A stretch of DNA of 64,000 nt, taken from positions 424,447-488,446 of the forward strand of contig NZ_LKEV01000002.1 in the NCBI RefSeq assembly GCF_001412085.1. The letters run 5' to 3'. Shown here piece after piece: positions 16,808 through 25,872 of the stretch (its first letter is position 1; each line of letters opens with the position of its first letter). Below the pieces are notes generated by a model, which was given only the letters and a program-made list of their open reading frames with translations, was not told the origin of the DNA and searched no databases. The translations under genes and the position numbers were made by a program. Origin of the DNA: Corynebacterium lowii. Lineage in GTDB: Bacteria > Actinomycetota > Actinomycetes > Mycobacteriales > Mycobacteriaceae.

Positions 16808-18409
16808 CTACTCCAAGCGCATCGGGCCTTCGATACGCAACTGCTCAATATCCAAGCGGTCGGTGAGAATATTGAGCACTTCCTCATCAATCTTGCCCTC
16901 GCCGTGCATGCGCAGCAGGTTTTCCCTGGCCTGGGCATTAATCGCTAGGCGCAATTCCATTCCCGCCCGGTGATATTCCACCACGCGGCGCTCCTCTTCC
17001 GCGAGGTTTTCTCCCTCTTCTATTTGCTCCACCAACATGCGCTTGCGGTGCAGGTGAAGCTCCCGGTACACATCTTCTTCCACTTCCTTCGAGGCCCCCA
17101 CCTTTTGAGCCAGGTGCGGCAATTGTTCGATGAGCGCCGTATTCGATTCCAGCCCCGCCTCCTGAGCCATGCGTACATCGCGGGCGGCCTCGGCATCGGA
17201 AAGCGCATTGGGGCGCGCCTGCACCCACTTAATGCACCAGGGCAAAAGCAAACCCTGAATGAGCAGGGAGGCAAAGACGATGAGTGCCACCACGTACACC
17301 ACCACATCGCGCCCCGGTACCGATTCCGGCACCGAGAGTGCGACGGCCAGCGATACCGCTCCGCGGAAACCCGCCACGGTAATCACCATGCGCTCCGGGA
17401 GATTAGTGCGGCGCAATTTCTGTGCCGGGCGGCGATCAAGCACCCGAATAATGCGGATTATGACCTCACCAAAGAGGAAACGGGTAAGCATCATCACCGC
17501 GTACAAGGCCAGAGCCACGGCGGTGGCGTGCCAAAGCGTATCCGATTCCAGGGAACGCACAATTCCCGGCACCGCCAGGCCCGCCAAAACAAAGAGCAAG
17601 GAATTAAGAATATGCGTGAGCACTGCCCAGAAAGGACGGCCCAAAACCCTCGAACCCACGGTGATAAAGCGATGCCCCGCCTGGCCGATATACAACCCGG
17701 CCACCACCACAGCCACGATTCCCGAACCGTGAATCTCCTCCGCCAGCACATAAGTAACCAGCGGAACAATAATGCGGAAGATATTGCCCTGCATCGGATC
17801 ATCCACAAACCGCGCCACTTTGGATACCAGCCAGCCCACCACCAGGCCCGCCGCAATACCGCCGCCGAAAGAAAGGGCGAAGTCCCACAGCGCCGTGCCC
17901 GCCGTGACCTCATCGGGGTTGGTGGCATACATCAGCGCTAGGGCAAAAAGCACCAGGGCCGTGCCGTCATTAATCAGCGATTCCGCCTTCAACACAATGA
18001 GCCCGCGCGGCGAAATACCCTTGGCAAAGGCGGCCACCACGGTGGCGTCGGTAGGCCCAATCGCCGCGCCGATGAGCAGCCCCACCGCCAGCGTCATGCC
18101 CAGCCAGGTGGCCGCCCCGCCCACGGTGGCGGTCACCGCGATCACCGCCACCGTGCCGTTGAGCAACACCCCGCGCAACTGACGGCGTATCCCGCACAGC
18201 GAAATATTAAGCGCTTCCCAGTAGAGCAGCAGCGGCAGGAACACCCCCAAGATCACTTCCGGCTCCACGCGCGCCTCCCCCATCACGGGGATGAAGGAGA
18301 TCGCCGCGCCGCTGAGCATGAGCACCAGCGGGCCGTTGAGCGAGAATCGCTCGCTCACGTATTCCGCGACCAGAATGGTCACGGCCAAAATCAACAGAAT
18401 CTCTACCAC
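16808..18409 (-). CDS. Na+/H+ antiporter (CPA1 family)
   Basis: Membrane antiporter of 533 aa exchanging Na+ (or K+/Li+) for H+, for pH and salt homeostasis. About 12 hydrophobic segments occupy residues 1-400, including GAAIGPTDATVVAAFAKG, the CPA1 ion-binding motif, and ESLINDGTALVLFA. The cytoplasmic C-terminal ~130 residues are charged and probably regulatory. The start is a GTG (MVEILLILAV) without a clear ribosome-binding site. It is convergent with the PTS-like gene and divergent from the AAA ATPase gene. Confidence 0.92.
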   Translation of the reverse strand: MVEILLILAVTILVAEYVSERFSLNGPLVLMLSGAAISFIPVMGEARVEPEVILGVFLPLLLYWEALNISLCGIRRQLRGVLLNGTVAVIAVTATVGGAATWLGMTLAVGLLIGAAIGPTDATVVAAFAKGISPRGLIVLKAESLINDGTALVLFALALMYATNPDEVTAGTALWDFALSFGGGIAAGLVVGWLVSKVARFVDDPMQGNIFRIIVPLVTYVLAEEIHGSGIVAVVVAGLYIGQAGHRFITVGSRVLGRPFWAVLTHILNSLLFVLAGLAVPGIVRSLESDTLWHATAVALALYAVMMLTRFLFGEVIIRIIRVLDRRPAQKLRRTNLPERMVITVAGFRGAVSLAVALSVPESVPGRDVVVYVVALIVFASLLIQGLLLPWCIKWVQARPNALSDAEAARDVRMAQEAGLESNTALIEQLPHLAQKVGASKEVEEDVYRELHLHRKRMLVEQIEEGENLAEEERRVVEYHRAGMELRLAINAQARENLLRMHGEGKIDEEVLNILTDRLDIEQLRIEGPMRLE

Positions 18410-18482
18410 AAGGGGTAGACATTACACACGGCGTGGGAATACTTCTTGGCTTATCCGCTTAGCGACGCCGCCCGTACCCCAA

Positions 18483-18556
18483 GTTCGTACAGATCGTACA
18501 AGGTTGAGAGGTTCGTACAGATCGTACAGGGTGCTATAGTTCGTACAGATCGTACA
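18483..18556 (+). repeat. Three 18-bp iteron-like repeats, exact 28-bp period, upstream of an AAA ATPase gene
   Basis: GTTCGTACAGATCGTACA occurs perfectly at 18483-18500, 18511-18528 and 18539-18556. Each unit is itself two TCGTACA heptamers spaced by GA. The last unit ends 18 bases before the GTG start, between it and the divergent antiporter gene, so the array probably overlaps the promoter. Confidence 0.9.
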
Positions 18557-18574
18557 AAGATTTTGGAGGCTGCC

Positions 18575-19675
18575 GTGCGCAATCCCTTCCGCCCCACCTT
18601 CGGTATCGTGCCCACCATCGTGGCCGGGCGCTCCAGCGTCGTCGCCCAAGTATCTCTCGCCCTCGATGAAGGCCCCGGCTCCCCCTTCCGCTTCACCCTC
18701 ATCAGCGGGCCGCGCGGGACGGGTAAGACGGTGCTGCTCAACCTCCTGGAAAAGGAGGCGCAGGCGCGCGGATGGACTCCCCTGCGCGTGACGGCCTCGG
18801 CCACCATGCTCGATAAACTCACCGGGACTGACCTGCCTAAGCTGCTCACTGCGCTGCACCACGGGGATAAGCGCCCGCGCATCACCGGAGGCTCCATCGC
18901 TGGGATTGGCTCGCTCAACGTCGAACACACCACCGCGTACCCCTACCAGGAATCGCTGCACAGCCTGCTGCGGGAAACCGTGCTGGCTCTCGAAGCCCAG
19001 GGCGGCGGGCTCTTTTTATCCCTCGACGAATTACAATCCGCCTCCCCCGATAACCTGCACATTCTCACCGACGCCATTCAGGACGTGGTGCGCGATGAAC
19101 TCCCCATCGCGCTCACCGTGGCCGGGCTCCCCTTCGAGATAGCCGAACTCCTCGCCCACCCCGGCACCACCTTCCTGCGCCGCGCAGTACCCATCGAACT
19201 CGGTGCTCTCGACGCCGCCGAGGTCAGCCGCACCCTGGCCGATACCGCCGAACGTGGCGGCAAGTACTTTGAGACTGCGGCCCTGCGTGAGGCCACCGAC
19301 GCCGCCGCCGGATACCCCTACCTGGTGCAACTCATCGGCTCCGTGGGATGGTCGCTCAGCGAGGGCACCGAGATTAGCGCGCAGGATATTGAACGGGGTC
19401 TGCCCCTGGTCAAAGAGCGCATGGGCATGCAGGTTCACACCCCGGCGCTGCGTGAACTTCCCCCACGCGAACTCGAATACCTGCACATCATGGCGCAAAA
19501 CCCTGGCCCCACCCCCACCGGCTCCGTGGCCGAACGCATGGGTATCCCCACCAACCAGCAGTCCACCTATCGACGCCGCCTCATCGAACGCGGCATTATC
19601 ACCCCGGCTGGATATGGATACGTGGACTTTGCCATTCCCTATTTGGGGGAATATCTGCGTGAACGGGGTGAATGA
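18575..19675 (+). CDS. AAA ATPase with C-terminal winged-helix domain
   Basis: Protein of 366 aa. Start at GTG 18575, five bases after GGAGG; the longer frame runs back through the repeat array and is not used. Walker A is GPRGTGKT (45-52), Walker B is FLSLDELQS near 148, and a GLPFEIAELL sensor region follows. The last ~60 residues (SVAERMGIPTNQQSTYRRRLIERGII) form a winged helix, as in Orc1/Cdc6-like and STAND-type ATPases. The combination with tandem iterons at its own promoter suggests DNA binding and autoregulation (inference). Its cellular role is unknown. Confidence 0.88.
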   Translation: MRNPFRPTFGIVPTIVAGRSSVVAQVSLALDEGPGSPFRFTLISGPRGTGKTVLLNLLEKEAQARGWTPLRVTASATMLDKLTGTDLPKLLTALHHGDKRPRITGGSIAGIGSLNVEHTTAYPYQESLHSLLRETVLALEAQGGGLFLSLDELQSASPDNLHILTDAIQDVVRDELPIALTVAGLPFEIAELLAHPGTTFLRRAVPIELGALDAAEVSRTLADTAERGGKYFETAALREATDAAAGYPYLVQLIGSVGWSLSEGTEISAQDIERGLPLVKERMGMQVHTPALRELPPRELEYLHIMAQNPGPTPTGSVAERMGIPTNQQSTYRRRLIERGIITPAGYGYVDFAIPYLGEYLRERGE

Positions 19676-21007
19676 TTAGATAGCCCGCCCCGGAGAGAGG
19701 ATATTACGCGGGTCCAGCGCGGCCTTGATCGCGTGCTGCGTGCGCAGCGTGGCGGCGTCGTATTGCCGGTGGAGTTCGTGCTGCTTGAGTAATCCAATTC
19801 CGTGCTCCCCGGAGATCACTCCGCCGAGGTTTACTGCTGCCTCCACGATCCGATCCACCACGCCTTGTGCTTGCTCGCGCTGGCCGGAATCTACCGCCAC
19901 CATCGGGTGCAAATTACCATCACCGGCGTGAGCAACAATCCGCACCGCTCTTTGTTCTTCCTTTTCAATGCACCCAATGGCTTCAATCATGGCGGGCAAT
20001 TGCGGCACCGGCACACCGACGTCCCCCATCACCCATTCTCCGTGCGCCTGCATGGCGGGTAAAGCTAAGCGGCGTGCTTCGAGCAAAGCATCGCCCTCCC
20101 CGGTATTCACCTCGGCGGCGCCTTTTTCACTGCTTATTTTCGCAGCTATTTCCACCGATTGTTGTGCCTGCGGCCCCAAGGCCTGACCGATGAGCAGGGC
20201 GGCACCGGGTTGCGGCAAACCACTAGGTCGGTATTCCTCCACCATCGCGGCAATGGTGGAATCAATGAGTTCGAGGGTTTCCAATTGCGTAGAACGCACA
20301 ATCTCCACCACTGCCTGCCCAGCAGCGGAAAGGGAATCAAAGGCCGCCAAGAAAGTATGGGCCGGTCCAGGTTGAACGGGGGTGAGCCACACTGTTGCCT
20401 GCGTAATAATCCCCAGGGTTCCCTCCGAACCAACAAAAAGTTGGGTGAGATTAAGACCCGTGGAGTTCTTTACCGTGCGCGCCCCGGTGGTAATAACCTC
20501 CCCATTAGCCAAAACCACCTTTAATTCCGCCACGGCCTTAGCGGTATCTCCGTGGGCAAGGCAACGCAATCCTCCGGCATTGGTGGCAATATTGCCTCCC
20601 ACGGTAGAGATTGCAGCGCTAGCGGGGTCTGGGGCAAAGAACAGTCCGTGCTCCCTGGCAGCGGTGTCAAGGTCTGCGGTGAGCACACCGGCCTCCACCG
20701 TGGCGAGCCTGGCGGCGGGGTCAATCCCAATAATCTGATTCATCTCGTGCAGGGCAATCACCAATCCGCCCGAGTAGGCCAAGGCCCCACCGGAAACCCC
20801 GCTTCCCCCAGCCCTCACCGATACTTTCACTCCGTATTCATTGGCCCAGGCCAGGGCAGCAGAAACGTCCTCGGTGGAGTGGGCAACCACCACCGCCTGC
20901 GGCATGCCCTCGGGAGCGACCTGGGAGGCATCGGCAGTATAGGGGGCCATCTCCAGCTCCGTGGTGAGGATTTTTCCGTGTGGGATACGTAGTGAACTCA
21001 GTGACAT
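19676..21007 (-). CDS. FAD-linked oxidoreductase, GlcD/D-lactate dehydrogenase family
   Basis: Flavoprotein of 443 aa from ATG 21007 (MSLSSLRIPHGKIL); the frame extends 13 codons upstream but without support. The PCMH FAD-binding domain carries SVRAGGSGVSGGALA near residue 70 and ATNAGGLRCLAHG near 145. The C-terminal FAD-oxidase domain ends with VVDRIVEAAVNLGGVISGEHGIGLLK, where EHGIG supplies the metal/catalytic histidine. Likely oxidises D-lactate or glycolate (quinone- or cytochrome-linked); the exact 2-hydroxyacid is uncertain. Its stop is close behind that of the convergent AAA ATPase gene. Confidence 0.88.
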   Translation of the reverse strand: MSLSSLRIPHGKILTTELEMAPYTADASQVAPEGMPQAVVVAHSTEDVSAALAWANEYGVKVSVRAGGSGVSGGALAYSGGLVIALHEMNQIIGIDPAARLATVEAGVLTADLDTAAREHGLFFAPDPASAAISTVGGNIATNAGGLRCLAHGDTAKAVAELKVVLANGEVITTGARTVKNSTGLNLTQLFVGSEGTLGIITQATVWLTPVQPGPAHTFLAAFDSLSAAGQAVVEIVRSTQLETLELIDSTIAAMVEEYRPSGLPQPGAALLIGQALGPQAQQSVEIAAKISSEKGAAEVNTGEGDALLEARRLALPAMQAHGEWVMGDVGVPVPQLPAMIEAIGCIEKEEQRAVRIVAHAGDGNLHPMVAVDSGQREQAQGVVDRIVEAAVNLGGVISGEHGIGLLKQHELHRQYDAATLRTQHAIKAALDPRNILSPGRAI

Positions 21008-21194
21008 GCTCTTGCAGTGTACAGAATCATACTGGATTCCTGTCACAATTAGGCCAAGGTAGCGGTAGGGTCACAACTCCGCTCACCCTGCACTACATTC
21101 ATAAATGCACCGCAGTCGAGTAATATGACCAACCATAAAACAAAAGCGGAAGCCTCACACATCCCAACCAACGCGAAACCAAGCCCCCAGTTAA

Positions 21195-21542
21195 CTAAAC
21201 ATAGCCTTCGCCTAGATACTCACGCTCAACCGCAATAACATTATCTCTAATCTCAAAAACATTAACAGACCGCTTCCCCTCCATGCTTATCTCAGCATGA
21301 ACCGTGGCGGCGCGCACGTCCGAACTAATTGATAGCACCTCAAATGTCTCACTTCGGCCGCGATACATGTCAATGATTGAATTAATATATTCGCCTCTTC
21401 CTGTAACATATTCATCCGTAGGAGAGGTATACGAAGTGATATTTGGATCAACCAAACGGGCCATCCCCCCCCAATCACGAGAGTTCTCGCACCGATAGAA
21501 CTCACTCACGAGAGAAACTAGAGGATCATTCATATCATCCAC
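21195..21542 (-). CDS. NTF2-like (SnoaL-fold) protein
   Basis: Small protein of 115 aa (112 from ATG 21533). The layout LVSEFYRCENSRDWGGMARLVDPNITSY is typical of NTF2/SnoaL-like proteins, in which an N-terminal helix is followed by a cone-shaped beta sheet. Function is unknown; such proteins may be small isomerases or binding proteins. The gene and its flanks are clearly more AT-rich than the surroundings and use codons such as ATA and TCA, suggesting horizontal acquisition. About 150 bases upstream of it (to lepA) and 148 bases downstream hold nothing I can name. Confidence 0.7.
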   Translation of the reverse strand: MDDMNDPLVSLVSEFYRCENSRDWGGMARLVDPNITSYTSPTDEYVTGRGEYINSIIDMYRGRSETFEVLSISSDVRAATVHAEISMEGKRSVNVFEIRDNVIAVEREYLGEGYV

Positions 21543-21733
21543 CCTTATCCATTAGGATATGACGATTTTGGTTCCTTCAGTGACCACCATCTACATATAC
21601 AGTAGAAATAAAATATCTCCTATACACAGATAAGAAATTCCGATGCAGGAACTCGGTGGTGTGCCCCTCTTAGTTTAGAAGCACGCCACGTCCCGCGTCT
21701 CGGTTTTAGCCCCCGTAGCCACCCCGGCTGCGC

Positions 21734-23590
21734 TTAAGCCTCATCCGTAGAAAGCGCCGCCACAAAGGCCTCCTGCGGCACGTTCACCGAGCCGATGGAC
21801 TTCATGCGCTTCTTGCCTTCCTTCTGCTTTTCCAGCAACTTGCGCTTACGAGAGATGTCACCGCCATAGCACTTAGAAAGAACGTCCTTGCGCAGGGCCT
21901 TGATGTTCTCTCGGGAGATGATCTTGGCCCCAATGGCCGCCTGCACAGGCACCTCGAACTGTTGGCGAGGAATAATCTCCTTGAGCTTCTTCGTCATCTT
22001 GTTGCCGTACCACTGGGCGTTATCGCGGTGTACGATGGCACTAAAGGCGTCCACCGGGTCGCCCTGCAAGAGGATGTCCACCTTCACCAGGTCGGCCTCC
22101 TGCTCGCCGGCGTCCTCGTAGTTCAGGGAGGCGTAGCCCTTGGTACGCGATTTCAGCATGTCAAAGAAGTCAAAGATGATCTCGCCCAGGGGCATCACGT
22201 AGCGCAGTTCCACGCGATCCTCAGAGAGGTAGTCCATGTTCTTCATCTGTCCGCGGCGCGATTGGCACAGTTCCATCGTGGGTCCCACGTAATCGGAGGG
22301 CACAATGATGGTCATATCCACGATGGGCTCGTAAATCTCACGCAGTTTACCTCCCGGCCAGTCGGCGGGGTTGTGCACCACGTGTTCCTCGCCGTCCTCG
22401 GCCACCACGCGGTAGGTCACCGAAGGCGCGGTAGAGATGAGGTTAAGGTCAAACTCGCGCTCTAGGCGGGCGCGGGTGATCTCCATGTGCAGCAGGCCTA
22501 AGAAGCCGCAGCGGAAGCCGAAGCCCAGGGCCACGGAGGTTTCCGGCTCGAAGGTGAGCGAGGCGTCGTTAAGCTGCAACTTATCCAGGGCGTCGCGCAG
22601 CGCCGGGAAATCCTCCTGGGAGATGGGGAAGAGCCCGGAGTACACCATCGGGGAGGGGTCCTCGTAGCCCTGGAGGGGTTCTTCCGCGCCCTTGGTGGCC
22701 CAGGTGACGGTATCGCCCACCTTGGTTTCGCGCACGTCCTTCACGCCGGTGATGAGGTAACCCACCTCACCGGGGCCTAGGCCCTCGCACTTCTTGGGTG
22801 TGGGGGAAACGATGCCGATTTCTAGGAGTTCGTGCAGCGCCCCGGTGGACATCATGCGTACTTTTTGGCGCGGGGTGAGCGTGCCGTCCACCATGCGGAT
22901 ATAGGTGACCACGCCGCGGTAGGTGTCGTAGACGGAATCGAAGATCATGGCGCGCGCGGGGGCGTCGGCAGGCTTATCCGTGGTGGGCGCGGGGATCATC
23001 TCGCATACGCGGTCAAGCAGGGCTTCTACGCCCTCGCCGGTCTTGCCGGATACGCGCAGCACGTCCTCGGGCTCGCAGCCGATGATGTTGGCGATTTCCA
23101 GGGAGTACTTCTCCGGGTCCGCGGCGGGGAGGTCGATCTTGTTGAGAACCGGAATGATCTCCAGGTCCTTTTCCATCGCCAGGTAGAGGTTCGCCAGCGT
23201 CTGTGCCTCAATGCCCTGGGCGGCGTCGACAAGCAGGATCGCCCCCTCGCAGGCGGCCAGGGCGCGGGAGACCTCGTAGGTGAAGTCCACGTGGCCGGGG
23301 GTGTCGATCATTTGCAGCACGATTTCTTGGCCCTTGGCCGCGCCCGAGCGCGGTACCCACGGCAGGCGCACGTTTTGGGCCTTGATGGTGATGCCGCGCT
23401 CGCGCTCAATATCCATGTTGTCCAGGTATTGATCGCGCATGTCGCGCTCCTCAACCACCTTGGAAAGCTGCAAGATGCGGTCCGCCAGTGTGGACTTGCC
23501 GTGGTCAATGTGAGCAATGATGCAGAAGTTCCTGATCCGCTCCAGATCGGTGAACGTAGATTCCGCAAAATTACCGGGCGTACTGGGCAT
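21734..23590 (-). CDS. lepA: Elongation factor 4 (LepA GTPase)
   Basis: Ribosomal GTPase that acts on stalled or misassembled ribosomes. Start chosen at ATG 23590 ([12 protein letters not shown], 618 aa). G1 is [10 protein letters not shown]3 is DTPGHVDF, and G4 is NKIDLP; the EF-G-like domains follow, with the LepA-specific C-terminal domain ending [28 protein letters not shown]. It faces the PemK-like and rpsT genes, the usual corynebacterial arrangement. Confidence 0.97.
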   Translation of the reverse strand: MPSTPGNFAESTFTDLERIRNFCIIAHIDHGKSTLADRILQLSKVVEERDMRDQYLDNMDIERERGITIKAQNVRLPWVPRSGAAKGQEIVLQMIDTPGHVDFTYEVSRALAACEGAILLVDAAQGIEAQTLANLYLAMEKDLEIIPVLNKIDLPAADPEKYSLEIANIIGCEPEDVLRVSGKTGEGVEALLDRVCEMIPAPTTDKPADAPARAMIFDSVYDTYRGVVTYIRMVDGTLTPRQKVRMMSTGALHELLEIGIVSPTPKKCEGLGPGEVGYLITGVKDVRETKVGDTVTWATKGAEEPLQGYEDPSPMVYSGLFPISQEDFPALRDALDKLQLNDASLTFEPETSVALGFGFRCGFLGLLHMEITRARLEREFDLNLISTAPSVTYRVVAEDGEEHVVHNPADWPGGKLREIYEPIVDMTIIVPSDYVGPTMELCQSRRGQMKNMDYLSEDRVELRYVMPLGEIIFDFFDMLKSRTKGYASLNYEDAGEQEADLVKVDILLQGDPVDAFSAIVHRDNAQWYGNKMTKKLKEIIPRQQFEVPVQAAIGAKIISRENIKALRKDVLSKCYGGDISRKRKLLEKQKEGKKRMKSIGSVNVPQEAFVAALSTDEA

Positions 23591-23753
23591 AAAAGTGGCG
23601 ACCCCTTCCGTCGTGCTAACCCCTGACACTCTACCGAACAAGAAGGTATATTCTAAGCCATGTAACAGCGGTGACGGGTGAAGCGATCATCACTGTAAGC
23701 CAGGGTGACACGGTTCCCCCTTCACCGACGCCGCAGTTCTGGGATTGATGTGC

Positions 23754-24305
23754 ATGAGTAAGTCCACCACAGCGCATGACCTCGCCGCCATGTTCAAAAA
23801 ACTCCTGCCCGGAAGCAACGCCCCACCGCTGCAAGCCGGGCTCGAACGCATCAATTGCCGCCTGGGCTTTAGCGACGCCCCCGAGGCCGACGCGCAGCGC
23901 CTCCCCAGCACCATCAGCGTTTCCACCACCTCATCTAAGGCGCGCAGCATTTACTACGCCCCGGACATGGACGGCCAGCCCGAACCCGGCGAGGTGGTGT
24001 GGGTGTGGGCGCCTTCCGACGGCCCCGATAGGCCACGGCGCGATCGCGCCGTGCTGGTGATCGGCCACGGCCGGGATTCCGTGCTGGGCCTGCTCATCTC
24101 CCCCAACCCCAAGCACGCCAATGAGCCCGAGTGGCTCGACATCGGCTCCGGGGAATGGGACGAAAAGGGCCGCCAATGTTGGGTGCGCCTGGATCGCGTT
24201 CTGGAGATTCCCCACCTGGGGATACGCCGCCAGGGCGTGCTCTTTCCCCGACGGCGCTTTGAGCGCATCGCCTGCAAGCTGCGTAATCGCTACGGCTGGA
24301 CCTAA
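23754..24305 (+). CDS. PemK/MazF-like protein
   Basis: Protein of about 183 aa from ATG 23754, nine bases after CTGGGA. The C-terminal ~115 residues (PGEVVWVWAPSDGPDRPRRDRAVLVIGH...GLLISPN) match the PemK/MazF fold, normally an mRNA-cleaving toxin. It carries an N-terminal ~65-residue extension rich in polar residues, and no antitoxin gene is next to it, so it may not be a toxin at all. A gene of this kind between lepA and rpsT is seen in other corynebacteria, pointing to a conserved chromosomal role (recollection, not checked). Confidence 0.75.
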   Translation: MSKSTTAHDLAAMFKKLLPGSNAPPLQAGLERINCRLGFSDAPEADAQRLPSTISVSTTSSKARSIYYAPDMDGQPEPGEVVWVWAPSDGPDRPRRDRAVLVIGHGRDSVLGLLISPNPKHANEPEWLDIGSGEWDEKGRQCWVRLDRVLEIPHLGIRRQGVLFPRRRFERIACKLRNRYGWT

Positions 24306-24317
24306 TTTGGGGAGTAA

Positions 24318-24518
24318 TACCGCCTGCTGCTAATATTCTGCGGGTTATCCTTCGCTGGTTGCATCGAACACGGCGGGCAGGACCTTGGGTTCGCCAGAGT
24401 CGGTGCCAACGGCGGCGCCTTTTACACCGTGCCAGTTTTATCGTGTCAGCGCCGCCCCGGCCAATACCAGGCGGAGGATGAACATATCGAACTCTATTTC
24501 TTCGACATCAAGAGGTAA
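24318..24518 (+). pseudogene. Start-less coding-like frame upstream of rpsT
   Basis: A 66-codon open frame beginning just after a TAA has no ATG, GTG or TTG near its beginning but reads like protein: a hydrophobic LLLIFCGLSFAGC start, then GGAFYTVPVLSCQRRPG and a C-terminus [11 protein letters not shown]. The third codon positions are GC-biased as in real genes here. It ends inside the ribosome-binding site of rpsT. It may be a decayed exported protein or a chance frame. Confidence 0.3.
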
Positions 24519-24523
24519 CCATC

Positions 24524-24787
24524 ATGGCAAACATCAAGTCCAAGAAGAAGCGCATTCTCACCAACGAGAAGAGCCGCCAGCGCAACCAGGCCGTGCGTTC
24601 CCGCGTGCGCACCGAGATCCGCAAGTTCCGCGAGCTCGTGGCCGAGGGCGACAAGGCCGCTGCCGAGCAGCAGCTGCGCGCCGCTTCCCGGATTCTGGAT
24701 AAGTCCGTGTCCAAGGGTGTTCTGCACCGCAACAACGCGGCCAACAAGAAGTCCGGCATGGCCGCCATGTTCAACAAGATGGACTAA
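24524..24787 (+). CDS. rpsT: 30S ribosomal protein S20
   Basis: Primary 16S rRNA-binding protein of the small subunit. 87 aa, normal length, very basic, with the typical [16 protein letters not shown] start and ending [14 protein letters not shown]. The ribosome-binding site AAGAGG lies eight bases upstream. A strong bidirectional terminator follows directly. Confidence 0.98.
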   Translation: MANIKSKKKRILTNEKSRQRNQAVRSRVRTEIRKFRELVAEGDKAAAEQQLRAASRILDKSVSKGVLHRNNAANKKSGMAAMFNKMD

Positions 24788-24801
24788 GGCTTCACGCCTT
24801 T

Positions 24802-24838
24802 AAAACCCTCGGTGCTCTAAAGAGCACCGAGGGTTTTT
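24802..24838. terminator. Bidirectional terminator between rpsT and the LysE gene
   Basis: A perfect 17-bp inverted repeat (24802-24818 and 24821-24837) with a two-base loop, flanked by A-run and T-run. It lies between convergent genes and touches the stop of the LysE-type gene, so it probably serves both. Confidence 0.92.
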
Positions 24839-25480
24839 CTAGCTAAACAGTTCTATTATCCCCCGCGCCACGAGCACCACGCCGAAAAGGCAGAAAATAG
24901 CCCCGGCCGCCATATCAATAAACGGCCCGGTCTTAAGCGCCCGGCGCTGCACGGCCCGCGTGGAAAGCAGCGTGGCCATAGCAAGAAAATACGCCAAAGA
25001 ACTCAGCCACAGGCAGGCGATAATGCTCAGCGCCGTGCCCCAGGAGGGATGCGCGGGCATCACCGGGGCGATGATCGAGGTTAAGAACAGCACGATCTTG
25101 GGATTCGAGAGATTCGTGAAGAGCCCCCGGCGCGCGCATTGCAGGCTGCTCGCCCGAGTGGTCACGGGGACGTCGGCAGCCCCATAGCCGCGCAGCCGCC
25201 ATCCGGCGCGCGCCATCTGACTGCCCATGTACCCCAGATACACCCCACCGATGAGCTGAATCACCCCGATGAGCACGGGGTATCGCCCCAGCACAGCCGC
25301 CGCACCCAGCACCGTGAGCACCATCCACAGCAGCGCACCCGCGTGGATACCCAGCACGGTGGCATAGGCGTGGCGGCGATCCTTGGTAGCCGCGCGCATG
25401 ACCAGCAGGGTATCCGGCCCCGGCGCGGCCACCCCCACGAGGTTTAAGGCGGTGATGGAAAGGAGTGCGCCCGCCGTCAT
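24839..25480 (-). CDS. LysE/RhtB-family amino-acid exporter
   Basis: Membrane exporter of 213 aa with about six hydrophobic segments. The N-terminus (LNLVGVAAPGPDTLLVMRAA) carries the PGPDTLLV motif characteristic of the LysE/RhtB superfamily, and SNPKIVLFLTSIIAP lies in the second half. Substrate unknown (homoserine, threonine, leucine and others occur in the family). Its ATG overlaps the TGA of the ankyrin gene by four bases, so the two are translationally coupled. Confidence 0.92.
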   Translation of the reverse strand: MTAGALLSITALNLVGVAAPGPDTLLVMRAATKDRRHAYATVLGIHAGALLWMVLTVLGAAAVLGRYPVLIGVIQLIGGVYLGYMGSQMARAGWRLRGYGAADVPVTTRASSLQCARRGLFTNLSNPKIVLFLTSIIAPVMPAHPSWGTALSIIACLWLSSLAYFLAMATLLSTRAVQRRALKTGPFIDMAAGAIFCLFGVVLVARGIIELFS

Positions 25481-25863
25481 CGCAGGCGTTCCAGCAGGTC
25501 CTCCCTGCCAAACATCTGAGCGGTTTCTATCGCCGTGGGCTGGCCATGCTGGGGATCGGCCTTGGCCTTAATCAACACGTCCACCACGGCCTCTTCCTTT
25601 TTAAAGATCGCCCCGGCCAGCGGGGATTGGCCGCGATCATTGAGCTTATCGACGTCCGCCCCGCGCTCCACCAGGGCTTCTACCAAGGCGGCATGACCTG
25701 CGTAGGCGGCCAGCATGAGAAAGCTATTGCCCTCCTGATTCACCATGTCCACCGCCACGCCGTGATCTACGTATTCGATCAATTGCTCATCGCCCCGGCG
25801 CGCCATATCAAAGAGCCGGGTGGCTAATTCCTGGACGTCCTGGGGTAATTCAGAAGAAGTCAT
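25477..25863 (-). CDS. Ankyrin-repeat protein
   Basis: Cytoplasmic protein of 128 aa with three or so ankyrin repeats (GNSFLMLAAYAGHAALVEALVERGADVDKLND is one full unit near residues 43-75). Ankyrin repeats bind proteins; the partner is unknown. It sits 9 bases after holA and overlaps the LysE-type exporter gene, suggesting one transcript from the comEA-comEC-holA cluster. Confidence 0.88.
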   Translation of the reverse strand: MTSSELPQDVQELATRLFDMARRGDEQLIEYVDHGVAVDMVNQEGNSFLMLAAYAGHAALVEALVERGADVDKLNDRGQSPLAGAIFKKEEAVVDVLIKAKADPQHGQPTAIETAQMFGREDLLERLR

Positions 25864-25872
25864 GCGTGTAGT

